From Rhodospirillaceae bacterium (lineage in GTDB: Bacteria > Pseudomonadota > Alphaproteobacteria > Dongiales > Dongiaceae), in the NCBI GenBank assembly GCA_016794165.1, contig JAEUKV010000026.1, forward strand, positions 1 to 45,872: a stretch of 45,872 nucleotides of DNA. Reading direction: 5' to 3'. The position numbers were made by a program, and so were the translations under genes. Of the stretch, positions 34,370 to 42,641 are shown piece by piece. Below the pieces are notes generated by a model, which made no database searches, was not told the DNA's origin, and worked only from the letters and a program-made list of their open reading frames with translations. The stretch's first letter is position 1. Each line of letters starts with the position of its first letter.

Positions 34370-36270
34370 CCGATCTTCTTCGGGTCGACAACCTCGCCAT
34401 CGACTTTGCCCTCGAGGGTGGTTCGTTGCAGGCCGTGCGCGGCGTCTCGTTCCGGGTGCCGGCTGGCAAGACGGTGGCGCTGGTGGGCGAATCCGGTTCC
34501 GGCAAATCGGTTTGCGCCCAAGCCATCATGGGATTGCTGCCGCGCTCGGCCAGCATCAGGTCGGGCGAGATCCTGCTCGACCGCCGCAGTACCGGCGGCG
34601 GCGATTGGGGCAAGGAAGGCGGCATCGTCGACATCGCCAAGCTGGAGCGTGACGGACCCACCATGCGGGCCATCCGGGGCCGCTCGATCTCGATCATTTT
34701 CCAGGAACCGATGACCTCGCTCTCGCCGGTCCACACCATCGGCGACCAGATCGGCGAGGCACTGCATCTGCATTACAAGCTGAGCGAGGCCGAGGGGCGC
34801 GCGCGCATCGTCGCCATGCTGCGCGCGGTCGGCTTCCCGGATCCCGAACGCGCCTTGCGCATCTATCCGTTCGAGCTGTCCGGCGGGCTGCGCCAGCGCG
34901 CCATGATCGCCATGGCGCTGGTCTGCAAGCCGGCACTGCTCATCGCCGACGAACCCACGACGGCCCTCGACGTCACCATCCAGGCGCAGATCCTGAAGCT
35001 GATGGCGGATCTGCAGCAGGAGCTTGGCATGGCGATGCTGATGATCACCCACGATCTGGGAGTGGTCGCCAATATCGCCGACGAAGTGGTGGTCATGTAT
35101 CAGGGCCAAGTGATGGAGGCCGGGCCGGTCGAAGCGATCTACCGGGCGCCGGAGCATCCCTATCTGAAGGCGCTGATGCATGCGGTGCCGCGCTTCGGCA
35201 TGACGGACGACGAGCGGCTGGTGCCAATCCGCGAAATCAAGAGCGAGGCCGGGCCGCTGTTCAAGGAGAAGCAGCCCTGGCCGGAGCAGGCCGATCAGGC
35301 CGGACCCCTGTTGCGCGTGCGCAATGTCGGCAAGGGCTTTACCATTCGCAAGGGCGGCTTCTGGTCGCTGCAGGCACAGAAGAAGGTGCCGGCGGTGACG
35401 GATGTCAGCTTCGACGTTCGTCGCGGCGAATGCCTTGGACTCGTCGGTGAATCGGGTTGCGGCAAGACCACCCTCTCCAAGATCGTCATGAAGGCCCTGT
35501 CGCCGGACACCGGCGAAATCCACTACAACGATCGCGGCCGTGTGCTCGACGTGCGCAACATGGCTGGCGCGGATCTCAACGAATACCGCAAGCGCGTGCA
35601 GTTCGTGTTCCAGGATCCGATCGGCTCGCTCAATCCACGCATGACAGTGTTCGACATCATCAGCGAGCCGCTGGTCATCCATCAGGTCGGCACGGCCGCC
35701 ACGCGGGCCGAGATGGTCAAGGAACTGATGGCGCTGGTGGGTCTCGACATGCGCCATCTCCGACGCTATCCCCACAGCTTCTCCGGCGGCCAGCGGCAGC
35801 GCATCGGTATCGCCCGGGCTCTCGCCCTGCGGCCCGATCTCATCATCTGCGACGAGCCGGTTTCGGCGCTCGACGTCTCCATCCAGGCGCAGATCCTGAA
35901 CCTCCTCAAGGATCTCAAGGCCAAGCTCGGCCTCACCTACATCTTCATCTCGCACAACCTTGCCGTGGTGGACTATGTCGCCGACCGGATCATGGTGATG
36001 TGTGCCGGCTGCGTGGTCGAGATGGCGCCGACCCAGGAGCTGTTCCGCAACCCGCAGCATCCCTACACGCGCGCCTTGCTGGCGGCGGTGCCCAATCCGT
36101 CACTCGACGATCGCCTCGATTTCGGCCGGGTAATGGAAGGCAAGACCTCGCAGCCGGCCGCCTGGCCAGCGCCGTTCACGATCGATGCCGATCATCAGCC
36201 GACCCTGATCGACATCGGCAACGAGCATTGGGTGCGCGCCGACCTTTCGATCCGGAGTGCTGCGGCATGA
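34366..36270 (+). CDS. Peptide-type ABC transporter, fused double ATP-binding protein (DppD-DppF-like)
   Basis: 634 residues containing two complete nucleotide-binding domains in one chain. Domain 1 has Walker [10 protein letters not shown], signature [15 protein letters not shown] and [20 protein letters not shown]. Domain 2, from about residue 310, has [24 protein letters not shown] and [18 protein letters not shown]. Oligopeptide-type C-terminal tails follow each ([12 protein letters not shown] and [12 protein letters not shown]). YejF and GsiA have the same fusion but are shorter or of similar length. The fusion ensures equal amounts of both halves. Stop and the next start overlap (ATGA). 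Confidence 0.94.
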   Translation: MTDLLRVDNLAIDFALEGGSLQAVRGVSFRVPAGKTVALVGESGSGKSVCAQAIMGLLPRSASIRSGEILLDRRSTGGGDWGKEGGIVDIAKLERDGPTMRAIRGRSISIIFQEPMTSLSPVHTIGDQIGEALHLHYKLSEAEGRARIVAMLRAVGFPDPERALRIYPFELSGGLRQRAMIAMALVCKPALLIADEPTTALDVTIQAQILKLMADLQQELGMAMLMITHDLGVVANIADEVVVMYQGQVMEAGPVEAIYRAPEHPYLKALMHAVPRFGMTDDERLVPIREIKSEAGPLFKEKQPWPEQADQAGPLLRVRNVGKGFTIRKGGFWSLQAQKKVPAVTDVSFDVRRGECLGLVGESGCGKTTLSKIVMKALSPDTGEIHYNDRGRVLDVRNMAGADLNEYRKRVQFVFQDPIGSLNPRMTVFDIISEPLVIHQVGTAATRAEMVKELMALVGLDMRHLRRYPHSFSGGQRQRIGIARALALRPDLIICDEPVSALDVSIQAQILNLLKDLKAKLGLTYIFISHNLAVVDYVADRIMVMCAGCVVEMAPTQELFRNPQHPYTRALLAAVPNPSLDDRLDFGRVMEGKTSQPAAWPAPFTIDADHQPTLIDIGNEHWVRADLSIRSAAA

Positions 36271-38207
36271 AATCCTTCTGGCACCTATTTCTTATCTTGC
36301 TGGCGCTGGCGATCCCGCCCGCGGGCGCGGCTGAAACGGCCATCACCGGCGGCGCGGCCTATTTCGCAGCCGAGGAGGCCGCCGGTGATCTGCCGCCGGT
36401 GGCCGAGCGCCTGCCTGAGATTCCCCTGGTGACGGTGATGCCGGAGATCGGTCGACCGGGCGGCGAGCTGCGCACCCTGATGGCAAGTCCGAAGGACAGC
36501 CGCATCCTGGTCGCCTATTCCTATGCGCGCCTGATCGGCTATGACCGCGAGTTCAATCTGGTGGCCGACATTCTCGAGCGGTTCGAGGTGGAAGAGGGCC
36601 GCATTTTCACCTTCCACCTGCGGCCCGGCCATCGCTGGTCCAACGGCAAGCCCTTCACCACCGAGGATTTCCGCTTCTGGTGGGAGGATGTCGCCAACAA
36701 CGAGGAACTGTTCCCGGTCGGGCCGCCCACGACCCTGCTGGTCGATGGCGAGAAGCCCGAGGTCGAGGTGATCGACGAGGTCACCATCCGCTACAGCTGG
36801 AAGAAGCCCAATACCGAGTTCCTGCCGGCCCTGGCGGCTGCGGCGCCGCTCTATATCTACATGCCCTCCAAATACATGAAGAAGTTCCACAAGCAGTATG
36901 CCGATGCGGCCGAACTGGAAGCGGCGGTGACGGACAGTGGACAGCCGAGCTGGGCGGCGCTGTTCAACCGGCGCGGCAATCAGTATCGCAACGACAACCC
37001 GAAACTGCCGACCCTCGACCCCTGGGTCCTGCGCATCAAGCCGCCGGCGGACCGCCTGGTCTTCGTGCGCAACCCCTATTACCACCGGGTCGATGCCAAG
37101 GGGCAGCAGCTGCCCTATCTCGATCAGATCGTGATGGATGTGGCGGACGGCAAGCTGATTCCGGCCAAGGTAGCGGCGGGGGAGAGCGATCTGCAGGCGC
37201 GCTACCTGCGCTTCGACAACTACACCTTCCTGAAGAAGGCCGAAAAGCAGGGCCGCTTCCAGCTGCATCTTTGGGATGACAGCCGCGGCTCCAATTTCGC
37301 CCTCTTTCCCAACCTCAACTGCAACGACGAGGTCTGGCGCGCAGTCAACCGCGACGTCCGCTTCCGCCGCGCGCTCTCGCTCGGCATCAACCGGCACGAA
37401 ATCAATCAGGCGATCTATTACGGTCTCGGCAAGGAGGGCGCCAATACGGTGCAGGAAATGAGCCCGCTGTTCAAACCGCATTACCGCACCGCCTGGTCGA
37501 GCTACGATACTTCCACCGCCAACCGGCTGCTCGACGAGATGGGACTGACCGAGCGCGACGACGACGGCTATCGTCTGCTGCCGGATGGCCGCCGCATGAC
37601 CATCATCATCGAAACGGCGGGCGAGTCGACCGAAGAATCCGACATCCTCGAGCTGATCAAGGATTCCTGGCGCGAACTCGGCATCGGACTCTTCACCAAG
37701 CCGTCGCAGCGCGAGGTCTTCCGCGGCCGCATCTTCGCCGGCGACAGTACCATGTCGGTGTCCTACGGCGTTGACAACGGCATCCCGACCGCGGATATGA
37801 GCCCGCAGGAATTCGCCCCCTCGACCCAGCAGCAGTACATGTGGCCGAAATGGGGCCAGTATTTCGAGACCAGCGGCACGAACGGGACGGAGGTCGATCT
37901 GCCCGAAGCGCGCGCACTCCGCGGCCTGCTGGAGGAATGGCGCGCCAATCCGGAGATCGAGGCCCGCCGCCAGATCTGGGACGACATCCTGCAGCTCTGG
38001 TCGGAACAGGTCTTCTCGATCGGCACCGTCACCAATATTCCGCAACCGGTGATCGTCGACCGCACCATCCACAATGTCCCCAAGGAAGGTGTCTGGGCCT
38101 GGGATCCGGGCGCTCATTTCGGCGTCTATCGGCCGGATACCTTCTGGCGGGACACCCCGCAAGACACGCCCGTGGCCTTGAGCCCGGTCGAAGACCGCCT
38201 GCAGTAG
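36267..38207 (+). CDS. Peptide-type ABC transporter substrate-binding protein (SBP_bac_5)
   Basis: 646 residues, starting with a signal peptide [20 protein letters not shown] and probable cleavage after GA-A near residue 22. The mature protein has FTFHLRPGHRWSNGKPFTTE and DFRFWWEDV, the signature of the peptide/nickel binding-protein family, and later FRRALSLGINRHEINQAIYY. It is longer than DppA/OppA (about 540), closer to YejA-like or other large family members, so the ligand may be bulky. It is coupled to the ATPase gene by a 4-base overlap; the first permease follows after 15 bases. Confidence 0.92.
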   Translation: MKSFWHLFLILLALAIPPAGAAETAITGGAAYFAAEEAAGDLPPVAERLPEIPLVTVMPEIGRPGGELRTLMASPKDSRILVAYSYARLIGYDREFNLVADILERFEVEEGRIFTFHLRPGHRWSNGKPFTTEDFRFWWEDVANNEELFPVGPPTTLLVDGEKPEVEVIDEVTIRYSWKKPNTEFLPALAAAAPLYIYMPSKYMKKFHKQYADAAELEAAVTDSGQPSWAALFNRRGNQYRNDNPKLPTLDPWVLRIKPPADRLVFVRNPYYHRVDAKGQQLPYLDQIVMDVADGKLIPAKVAAGESDLQARYLRFDNYTFLKKAEKQGRFQLHLWDDSRGSNFALFPNLNCNDEVWRAVNRDVRFRRALSLGINRHEINQAIYYGLGKEGANTVQEMSPLFKPHYRTAWSSYDTSTANRLLDEMGLTERDDDGYRLLPDGRRMTIIIETAGESTEESDILELIKDSWRELGIGLFTKPSQREVFRGRIFAGDSTMSVSYGVDNGIPTADMSPQEFAPSTQQQYMWPKWGQYFETSGTNGTEVDLPEARALRGLLEEWRANPEIEARRQIWDDILQLWSEQVFSIGTVTNIPQPVIVDRTIHNVPKEGVWAWDPGAHFGVYRPDTFWRDTPQDTPVALSPVEDRLQ

Positions 38208-38222
38208 GGAATCACAGCCGTC

Positions 38223-39254
38223 ATGCTTCGCTATCTCATTCAGCGCGTGCTGGTCATGGTGCCCACGCTGCTGATCATCAGCTTTCTGATCTTCGTGATC
38301 ATTCAGGCGCCGCCCGGCGATTTCCTCGAGACCACTCTTGCCGAGTTGCAGTCGCGCGGCGAGAACATGGACCAGAACCAGATCGAGAATCTGCGCGCCG
38401 TCTATGGTCTCGACCAGCCGTTTCACATTCAGTATCTGCGCTGGCTGTTCGGCCAGTGGGACGGCTTCGATTACGTCAAGGGCGGCCTCATCTTCGGCGA
38501 TCTCGGTTATTCCTTCGAATACAACCAGCCGGTGGCCGACGTGGTGGGCGACCGCCTGGCGCTCACCGTAATCGTTTCCATCGCCTCAATCCTGTTCGTC
38601 TGGGCGGTATCGTTCCCGATCGCGGTCTATTCGGCCACCCATCAATACAGCCTGTTCGACTATATCTTCACCTTCGTCGGCTATATCGGCCTAGCCACGC
38701 CCAGCTTTCTCATTGCCCTGGTGATGCTCTATTTCGCCAATATCTGGTTCGGCACCTCGATCGGCGGCCTGATGGACGCGGCCTATGTCGGCCAGCCGTG
38801 GAGCGCCGCCAAGTTCTGGAGCATCATGGAGCACATGTGGGTACCGGTGCTGGTGATCGGCCTGCCCGGCACCGCGGGCATGATCCGGCGCCTGCGTGCC
38901 AATCTGCTCGATGAACTCAACAAGCAATATGTGACCACCGGCCGCGCCAAGGGCCTGCCGCCGCTGAAGCTGCTGGTGCGCTATCCGCTCCGGATCTCGC
39001 TCAATCCCTTTATCGCCGATATCGGCAGCCTGTTGCCGGAACTGATCTCGGGCTCGGTCATCGTCTCGGTGGTCATGTCGCTGCCCATCACCGGGCCCAT
39101 GTTGCTTTCGGCGCTCCGGTCGCAGGACATGTATCTCGCGGGATCGTTCCTGATGTTCATGGCATTCCTGACGGTGATCGGGGTGTTCATCTCCGACATC
39201 CTGCTGGCGCTGCTCGATCCCCGGATCCGGCTTGGCGCGGGAGCGGAAAAATGA
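38223..39254 (+). CDS. Peptide-type ABC transporter permease (DppB-like)
   Basis: 343 residues. It begins MLRYLIQRVLVMVPTLLIIS, the usual DppB/OppB opening helix, followed by a periplasmic loop with GLDQPFHIQYLRWLFG. The EAA loop region is VTTGRAKGLPPLKLLVRYPL, and the last spans end near FISDILLALLDPRIRL. Six membrane segments expected. The stop overlaps the start of the second permease by 4 bases. Confidence 0.93.
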   Translation: MLRYLIQRVLVMVPTLLIISFLIFVIIQAPPGDFLETTLAELQSRGENMDQNQIENLRAVYGLDQPFHIQYLRWLFGQWDGFDYVKGGLIFGDLGYSFEYNQPVADVVGDRLALTVIVSIASILFVWAVSFPIAVYSATHQYSLFDYIFTFVGYIGLATPSFLIALVMLYFANIWFGTSIGGLMDAAYVGQPWSAAKFWSIMEHMWVPVLVIGLPGTAGMIRRLRANLLDELNKQYVTTGRAKGLPPLKLLVRYPLRISLNPFIADIGSLLPELISGSVIVSVVMSLPITGPMLLSALRSQDMYLAGSFLMFMAFLTVIGVFISDILLALLDPRIRLGAGAEK

Positions 39255-40435
39255 CCGACCTCGGCAACACATCCGGCAATCCGGGCGGCCTGCCGCATTA
39301 CGTCAACCCGGCACCCTTCGATCCCTATGCCATCGACCGGCCCAATCCGGCGCTGGAGAAGATCTACATGGCGTCGCAATGGCGCATGATGTGGCTCCGC
39401 TTCCGGCGCCACCGGGTCGCCATCGCCTCGGGCATCGTGCTGCTCGCCATGTACGCCGCGATCCTGTGTGTCGAGATCCTGGCGCCCTATGGCCAGCACA
39501 GCCGCGACGTCGATCACATCTACGCACCGCCACAGGAGGTGCACTGGTTCCACGACGGCGCGTTCGTCGGACCCTTCGTCTATTCCCTCGACTACCAGCT
39601 CGACATGGAGGATTTGCAACGGATCTATACCGAGGACACCAGCGATCCGCGGCCGCTGCGGTTCCTCTGCCAGGGCGACAGCTATCGCTTCTGGGGCCTG
39701 ATCGAGGGGAACTTCCATCTGGTCTGCCCGCCCGATGCCGAGACGCCGCTCTATCTGCTGGGGTCGGACCGGCTGGGGCGCGACATGCTCTCCCGCATCC
39801 TTTATGGCATGCGCATCTCGCTCACCATTGGCCTGTTCGGCGTCACGGTCAGCTTTGCGCTCGGGATCATTTTCGGCGGGCTCGCCGGCTATTACGGGGG
39901 ATGGGTCGACGATCTGCTGCAACGCACGATCGAGGTGCTGCGCTCGATCCCGCATTTACCCCTGTGGCTGGCGCTGGCGGCGATCCTGCCGGTGCACTGG
40001 TCGCCAATGCTGGTGTTCTTCGGCATCACCATCATCCTCGGCCTCATCGACTGGACCGGTCTCGCGCGCGCCGTGCGCTCGCGCCTGCTGTCGCTGCGCG
40101 AGGAGGATTTCTGCGTGGCGGCGCAGCTGATGGGTGCCAAGCCCTCGCGCATCATCTTCCGCCACCTGATGCCGAGCTTCATGAGTCATCTCATCGCCTC
40201 GGCGACGCTGGCGATCCCGGGCATGATCCTGGGCGAGACCGCGCTCTCCTTCCTCGGTCTCGGCATCCGCCCGCCGATCACGTCGTGGGGCGTGCTCCTC
40301 AACGAGGCGCAGGACATCAATGTGGTGGCGCTCTATCCCTGGCTGATGCTGCCCATCGTGCCGGTGATCGTGGTGGTGCTGGCCTTCAACTTCCTCGGTG
40401 ACGGGTTGCGCGACGCGGCGGATCCCTATCGCTGA
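39251..40435 (+). CDS. Peptide-type ABC transporter permease (DppC-like)
   Basis: 394 residues, longer than the usual 290-300. The extra length lies mainly in the first periplasmic loop, about residues 75-165 (HIYAPPQEVHWFHDGAFVGP through FHLVCPPDAETPLYLLGSDR). The core has LGRDMLSRILYGMRISLTIG, the EAA loop CVAAQLMGAKPSRIIFRHLM, and the conserved ETALSFLGLGIRPP and GDGLRDAADPYR ending. It is the final gene of the nine-gene operon that starts at 30137. Confidence 0.93.
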   Translation: MTDLGNTSGNPGGLPHYVNPAPFDPYAIDRPNPALEKIYMASQWRMMWLRFRRHRVAIASGIVLLAMYAAILCVEILAPYGQHSRDVDHIYAPPQEVHWFHDGAFVGPFVYSLDYQLDMEDLQRIYTEDTSDPRPLRFLCQGDSYRFWGLIEGNFHLVCPPDAETPLYLLGSDRLGRDMLSRILYGMRISLTIGLFGVTVSFALGIIFGGLAGYYGGWVDDLLQRTIEVLRSIPHLPLWLALAAILPVHWSPMLVFFGITIILGLIDWTGLARAVRSRLLSLREEDFCVAAQLMGAKPSRIIFRHLMPSFMSHLIASATLAIPGMILGETALSFLGLGIRPPITSWGVLLNEAQDINVVALYPWLMLPIVPVIVVVLAFNFLGDGLRDAADPYR

Positions 40436-40514
40436 ACGACATCGGCCGGGGCTTGTCGACACGGTCCCGATATGCGAGTTTGTCGCCTGTTATAAAACTA
40501 ATAGGAGACGGACC

Positions 40515-40877
40515 TTGGCTATCAAACCGTTGGGGCTGGCGCTGTCGCTGCCACTGATCCTGCCGCTGCTGGCCGCGTGCCAGCCGCAAGCCGGCCGGGT
40601 CGATCTGCAGTCGGACGAAAAACTGGTTCTCTCGCAAGGTACCTGGGACTACTTCCAGGAATATCTGCAGACCATCGGTGGCGGCAAGCGCGGCGCCTTC
40701 GTGGTGTCCGACGACGGGTACTTTGCAACCTATTTTTACTGCCCCGTCACCAGCGGCTGCTATTCGAACATCAACTACTCAGCCGACGCGCTGAAGGCCT
40801 GCACCTCCGAAGGGTACCAATGTGTCCTGTTCGCGAAGAACGACGATATTGTCGTCGAGTATGAAGTGGCCGACTGA
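40515..40877 (+). CDS. Small lipoprotein with four conserved cysteines (paralogue A)
   Basis: 120 residues from a TTG at 40515 with TAGGAGAC eight bases ahead; no ATG is available before the signal peptide. Signal sequence AIKPLGLALSLPLILPLLAAC has the lipobox LAAC with the lipid cysteine at residue 20 or so. The mature domain has LVLSQGTWDYFQEYLQTIGG, then RGAFVVSDDGYFATYFYC and YQCVLFAKNDDIVVEYEV. Its four cysteines are spaced C-x5-C-x13-C-x6-C, exactly as in the next gene. The strand-rich AFVVS...C...IVVEYE pattern resembles small extracytoplasmic domains in Alphaproteobacteria, but I cannot name the family. It lies 79 bases after the ABC operon. Confidence 0.75.
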   Translation: MAIKPLGLALSLPLILPLLAACQPQAGRVDLQSDEKLVLSQGTWDYFQEYLQTIGGGKRGAFVVSDDGYFATYFYCPVTSGCYSNINYSADALKACTSEGYQCVLFAKNDDIVVEYEVAD

Positions 40878-41353
40878 GTGCGTGCCTGTTTCATCAGCCG
40901 AAGGTTGTCCGCTGCGCTTATTGCCAGCGTCATGGCGTTCGGCTGCCAGCCGTTGCCGCAGCCGACGGGCATCGAATCGGAACCGGCCGTTTTTTTCAGC
41001 AACCGATGGGTATCGAATCGGAGCCGGATGAGACGCTGCCGCAACCGGCGAGCATCGAACTAGAGCCTGATGAGATGTTGTTGATCAGCGAGGAAGTCTG
41101 GTCGGATTATCTCGATTATGTTGATCTGTTGGAAATGGCGAAGCCGGGCGCCTATGTCGTCAGCCAGACTGGACTTGCCGGAGGATACTCTGTGTGTGCG
41201 GAGGTTCCCCATTGTGCCAACACAGAATACTACGTTCGTAACGCCTTGCGATTGTGCGAGGCGGAAGGTGAAATATGCATCGTCTTCGCCAGAGACAATG
41301 CGATCGTCGTCAGTTTCGAGATCATCCGGCACACTATCGAGGTCGTCAACTGA
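40878..41353 (+). pseudogene. Small lipoprotein paralogue B, frameshifted in a T7 run
   Basis: A GTG at 40878, immediately after the stop of paralogue A, opens a lipoprotein signal RRLSAALIASVMAFGC and QPLPQPTGIESEP, but this frame ends at 41063. The rest of the protein lies in the -1 frame, readable from an ATG at 41006 to 41353: MLLISEEVWSDYLDYVDLLE, GAYVVSQTG, and cysteines spaced C-x5-C-x13-C-x6-C as in paralogue A. With eight instead of seven T at 40990-40996 the whole gene would be one frame. The cause may be a sequencing error, a true mutation, slippage or phase variation. Read alone, the 41006 frame gives a 115-aa protein without a signal peptide. Confidence 0.7.
40953..41077 (+). repeat. 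Three tandem 14-codon repeats in the split lipoprotein gene
   Basis: Units of about 42 bases begin at 40953, 40994 and 41036 and would encode LPQPTGIESEPAVF, FQQPMGIESEPDET and LPQPASIELEPDEM. The distance between equivalent points is 41 bases from unit 1 to 2 but 42 from unit 2 to 3, which locates the missing base in the T run joining units 1 and 2. The repeats form the acidic, proline-containing spacer between the lipid anchor and the folded domain. Confidence 0.75.
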
Positions 41354-41956
41354 TCAATCGGTGATGCGGATGTGCCCGGGCTGTGCGGCCACGCGCGCCA
41401 GCCAGGCCTTGATCGCAGGATAGCGCGACAGATCGAAGCCGCCTTCATGCGCGACATGGGTATAGGCATAGAGCGCGATGTCGGCGATCGTGTAGCGGCC
41501 GGCGACGAAGTAGTCATGCCGGCCCAGGTGATCTTCCATCACATCGAGCGCCCGATAGCCGCCGGCGACCTTGCCGGGCAGGGCCGGTTCGTTGGCCTCG
41601 GTGCGGCCGAGATGCGCCACCCAATGCCGTACCACGGCGATGGTCGGTTCGTGATTGTACTGCTCGAAGAACATCCATTGCAGGACCTGCGCCTGCTGCA
41701 GCCGGGTTTCCGGCCAGAACGGCGTACGATCGGCAAAATAGAACAGGATGGCGTTTGATTCGGGCAAGGTCGTGCCATCCGCCAGCATCACGGTGGGAAC
41801 CCGGCCGTTGCGGTTGATCTTGAGGAAGGTCTCCGCCCGGGTCGAGCCGTCGTCGACGTTCATTTCGATGCGCCGGAACGGGATGCCGAGCTGGGAAAGC
41901 AGCAGCCGCACCTTGTAGGCATTTCCGGAAATGGCACTGTCGTAGAGCGTGAGCAT
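41354..41956 (-). CDS. Glutathione S-transferase family protein
   Basis: 200 residues. The N-terminal thioredoxin-like domain reads MLTLYDSAISGNAYKVRLLL, with serine rather than cysteine near the expected active position, then INRNGRVPTVMLADGTTLPE with the cis-proline VP and SNAILFYFAD (glutathione-binding ES/SNAI). The C-terminal helical domain has VLQWMFFEQYNHEPTIAVVR and YTIADIALYAYTHVAHEGGF. Substrate not predictable. Its stop directly abuts that of the lipoprotein gene, tail to tail. Confidence 0.9.
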   Translation of the reverse strand: MLTLYDSAISGNAYKVRLLLSQLGIPFRRIEMNVDDGSTRAETFLKINRNGRVPTVMLADGTTLPESNAILFYFADRTPFWPETRLQQAQVLQWMFFEQYNHEPTIAVVRHWVAHLGRTEANEPALPGKVAGGYRALDVMEDHLGRHDYFVAGRYTIADIALYAYTHVAHEGGFDLSRYPAIKAWLARVAAQPGHIRITD

Positions 41957-42067
41957 TCTTATCCCCCTCCTGCAGCGTCGCGTTCATCGCAGGGTCAGCC
42001 GAGTCCCCGCAATTGACGAAATCTCGCCGGTCTGTGAATCGCCATCACAGCTCGCATAGGCTGCGCC

Positions 42068-42433
42068 CTATTCCGGCAGGCTGACCATCCGGCCGATACG
42101 CTGGCCGCCCAGCAGGTGAAGGTGGAAATGCGGCACCTCCTGGTGCCCGTCGGCGCCGGTATTGGCGATGGCGCGGTAGCCGGTGACGTCGGTACCCGCG
42201 AGCTTGCTCACCGTGGCGATGGCGCGGGTGAAGGCAACGATCTCGGCCTCCGAGGCCTTGGCCGAGAAATCCTCGAGCGATTCATAGGCACCCTTGGGAA
42301 TGAGCAGCACATGAACCCTGGCCTGGGGGCGAATGTCGCGGAAGGCCAGCACATGCTCGTCCTCATAGACCGTATCGTTGGGGATCTCGCCGCGCAGGAT
42401 CTTGGCGAAGATGTTGTTGGTGTCGTAAGCCAT
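42068..42433 (-). CDS. HIT family nucleotide-binding protein
   Basis: 121 residues, normal for the Hint branch. It starts MAYDTNNIFAKILRGEIPND and has VYEDEHVLAFRDIRPQARVH, VLLIPKGAYESLEDF and the histidine triad HFHLHLLGG near the C-terminus. Such proteins hydrolyse nucleoside phosphoramidates and related adenylates as dimers. It is monocistronic and divergent from the phosphate transport locus; the 208-base gap between them holds the candidate Pho box and otherwise only GC-rich, gene-free sequence. Confidence 0.93.
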   Translation of the reverse strand: MAYDTNNIFAKILRGEIPNDTVYEDEHVLAFRDIRPQARVHVLLIPKGAYESLEDFSAKASEAEIVAFTRAIATVSKLAGTDVTGYRAIANTGADGHQEVPHFHLHLLGGQRIGRMVSLPE

Positions 42434-42577
42434 GCTGTCCCCTCTGGGTATCGGGTGGCCCGGCGGGCACCGTCCCGCCCGGGGTTTGGCCCGGAAAGTG
42501 GCCGAATCCGCCCTGGCAAGTCAAGGCGGTGTCTTGGCTGGGCCCGCCTAACTATCTGGCAAGACAGTCGATTTTGA

Positions 42578-42606
42578 GGTTCATCAAGCTGTAACATTAG
42601 TGTCGT
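42578..42606 (+). promoter_or_regulatory. Candidate Pho box upstream of the phosphate transport genes
   Basis: Three 7-base units with 4-base spacers lie in register: GGTTCAT (42578-42584), CTGTAAC (42589-42595) and GTGTCGT (42600-42606). Compared with the PhoB half-site CTGTCAT/C, the middle one matches at six of seven positions and the others at four to five. The 11-base period is that of PhoB sites. The location, 36 bases before the likely start codon of a phosphate transporter, supports the call; the matches alone are moderate. Confidence 0.45.
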
Positions 42607-42641
42607 ACTCACCCGGTCGGGACAAGAGTGACGAGGCCATC

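Noticed and set aside
36285-38426. Long minus-strand open frame (about 710 codons) opposite the peptide-binding-protein gene
   Set aside because: Shadow of a gene with clear signal peptide and family motifs on the plus strand.
40953-41077. Possible CRISPR-like or mobile repeat
   Set aside because: The three units are contiguous, in coding register at 14 codons apart from one missing base, and encode similar peptides; they are protein-coding tandem repeats.
42462-42479. GC-rich hairpin GGCGGG-N6-CCCGCC upstream of the HIT gene
   Set aside because: Only 6 bp with no U-tract on either strand; such stems are expected by chance at this GC content.
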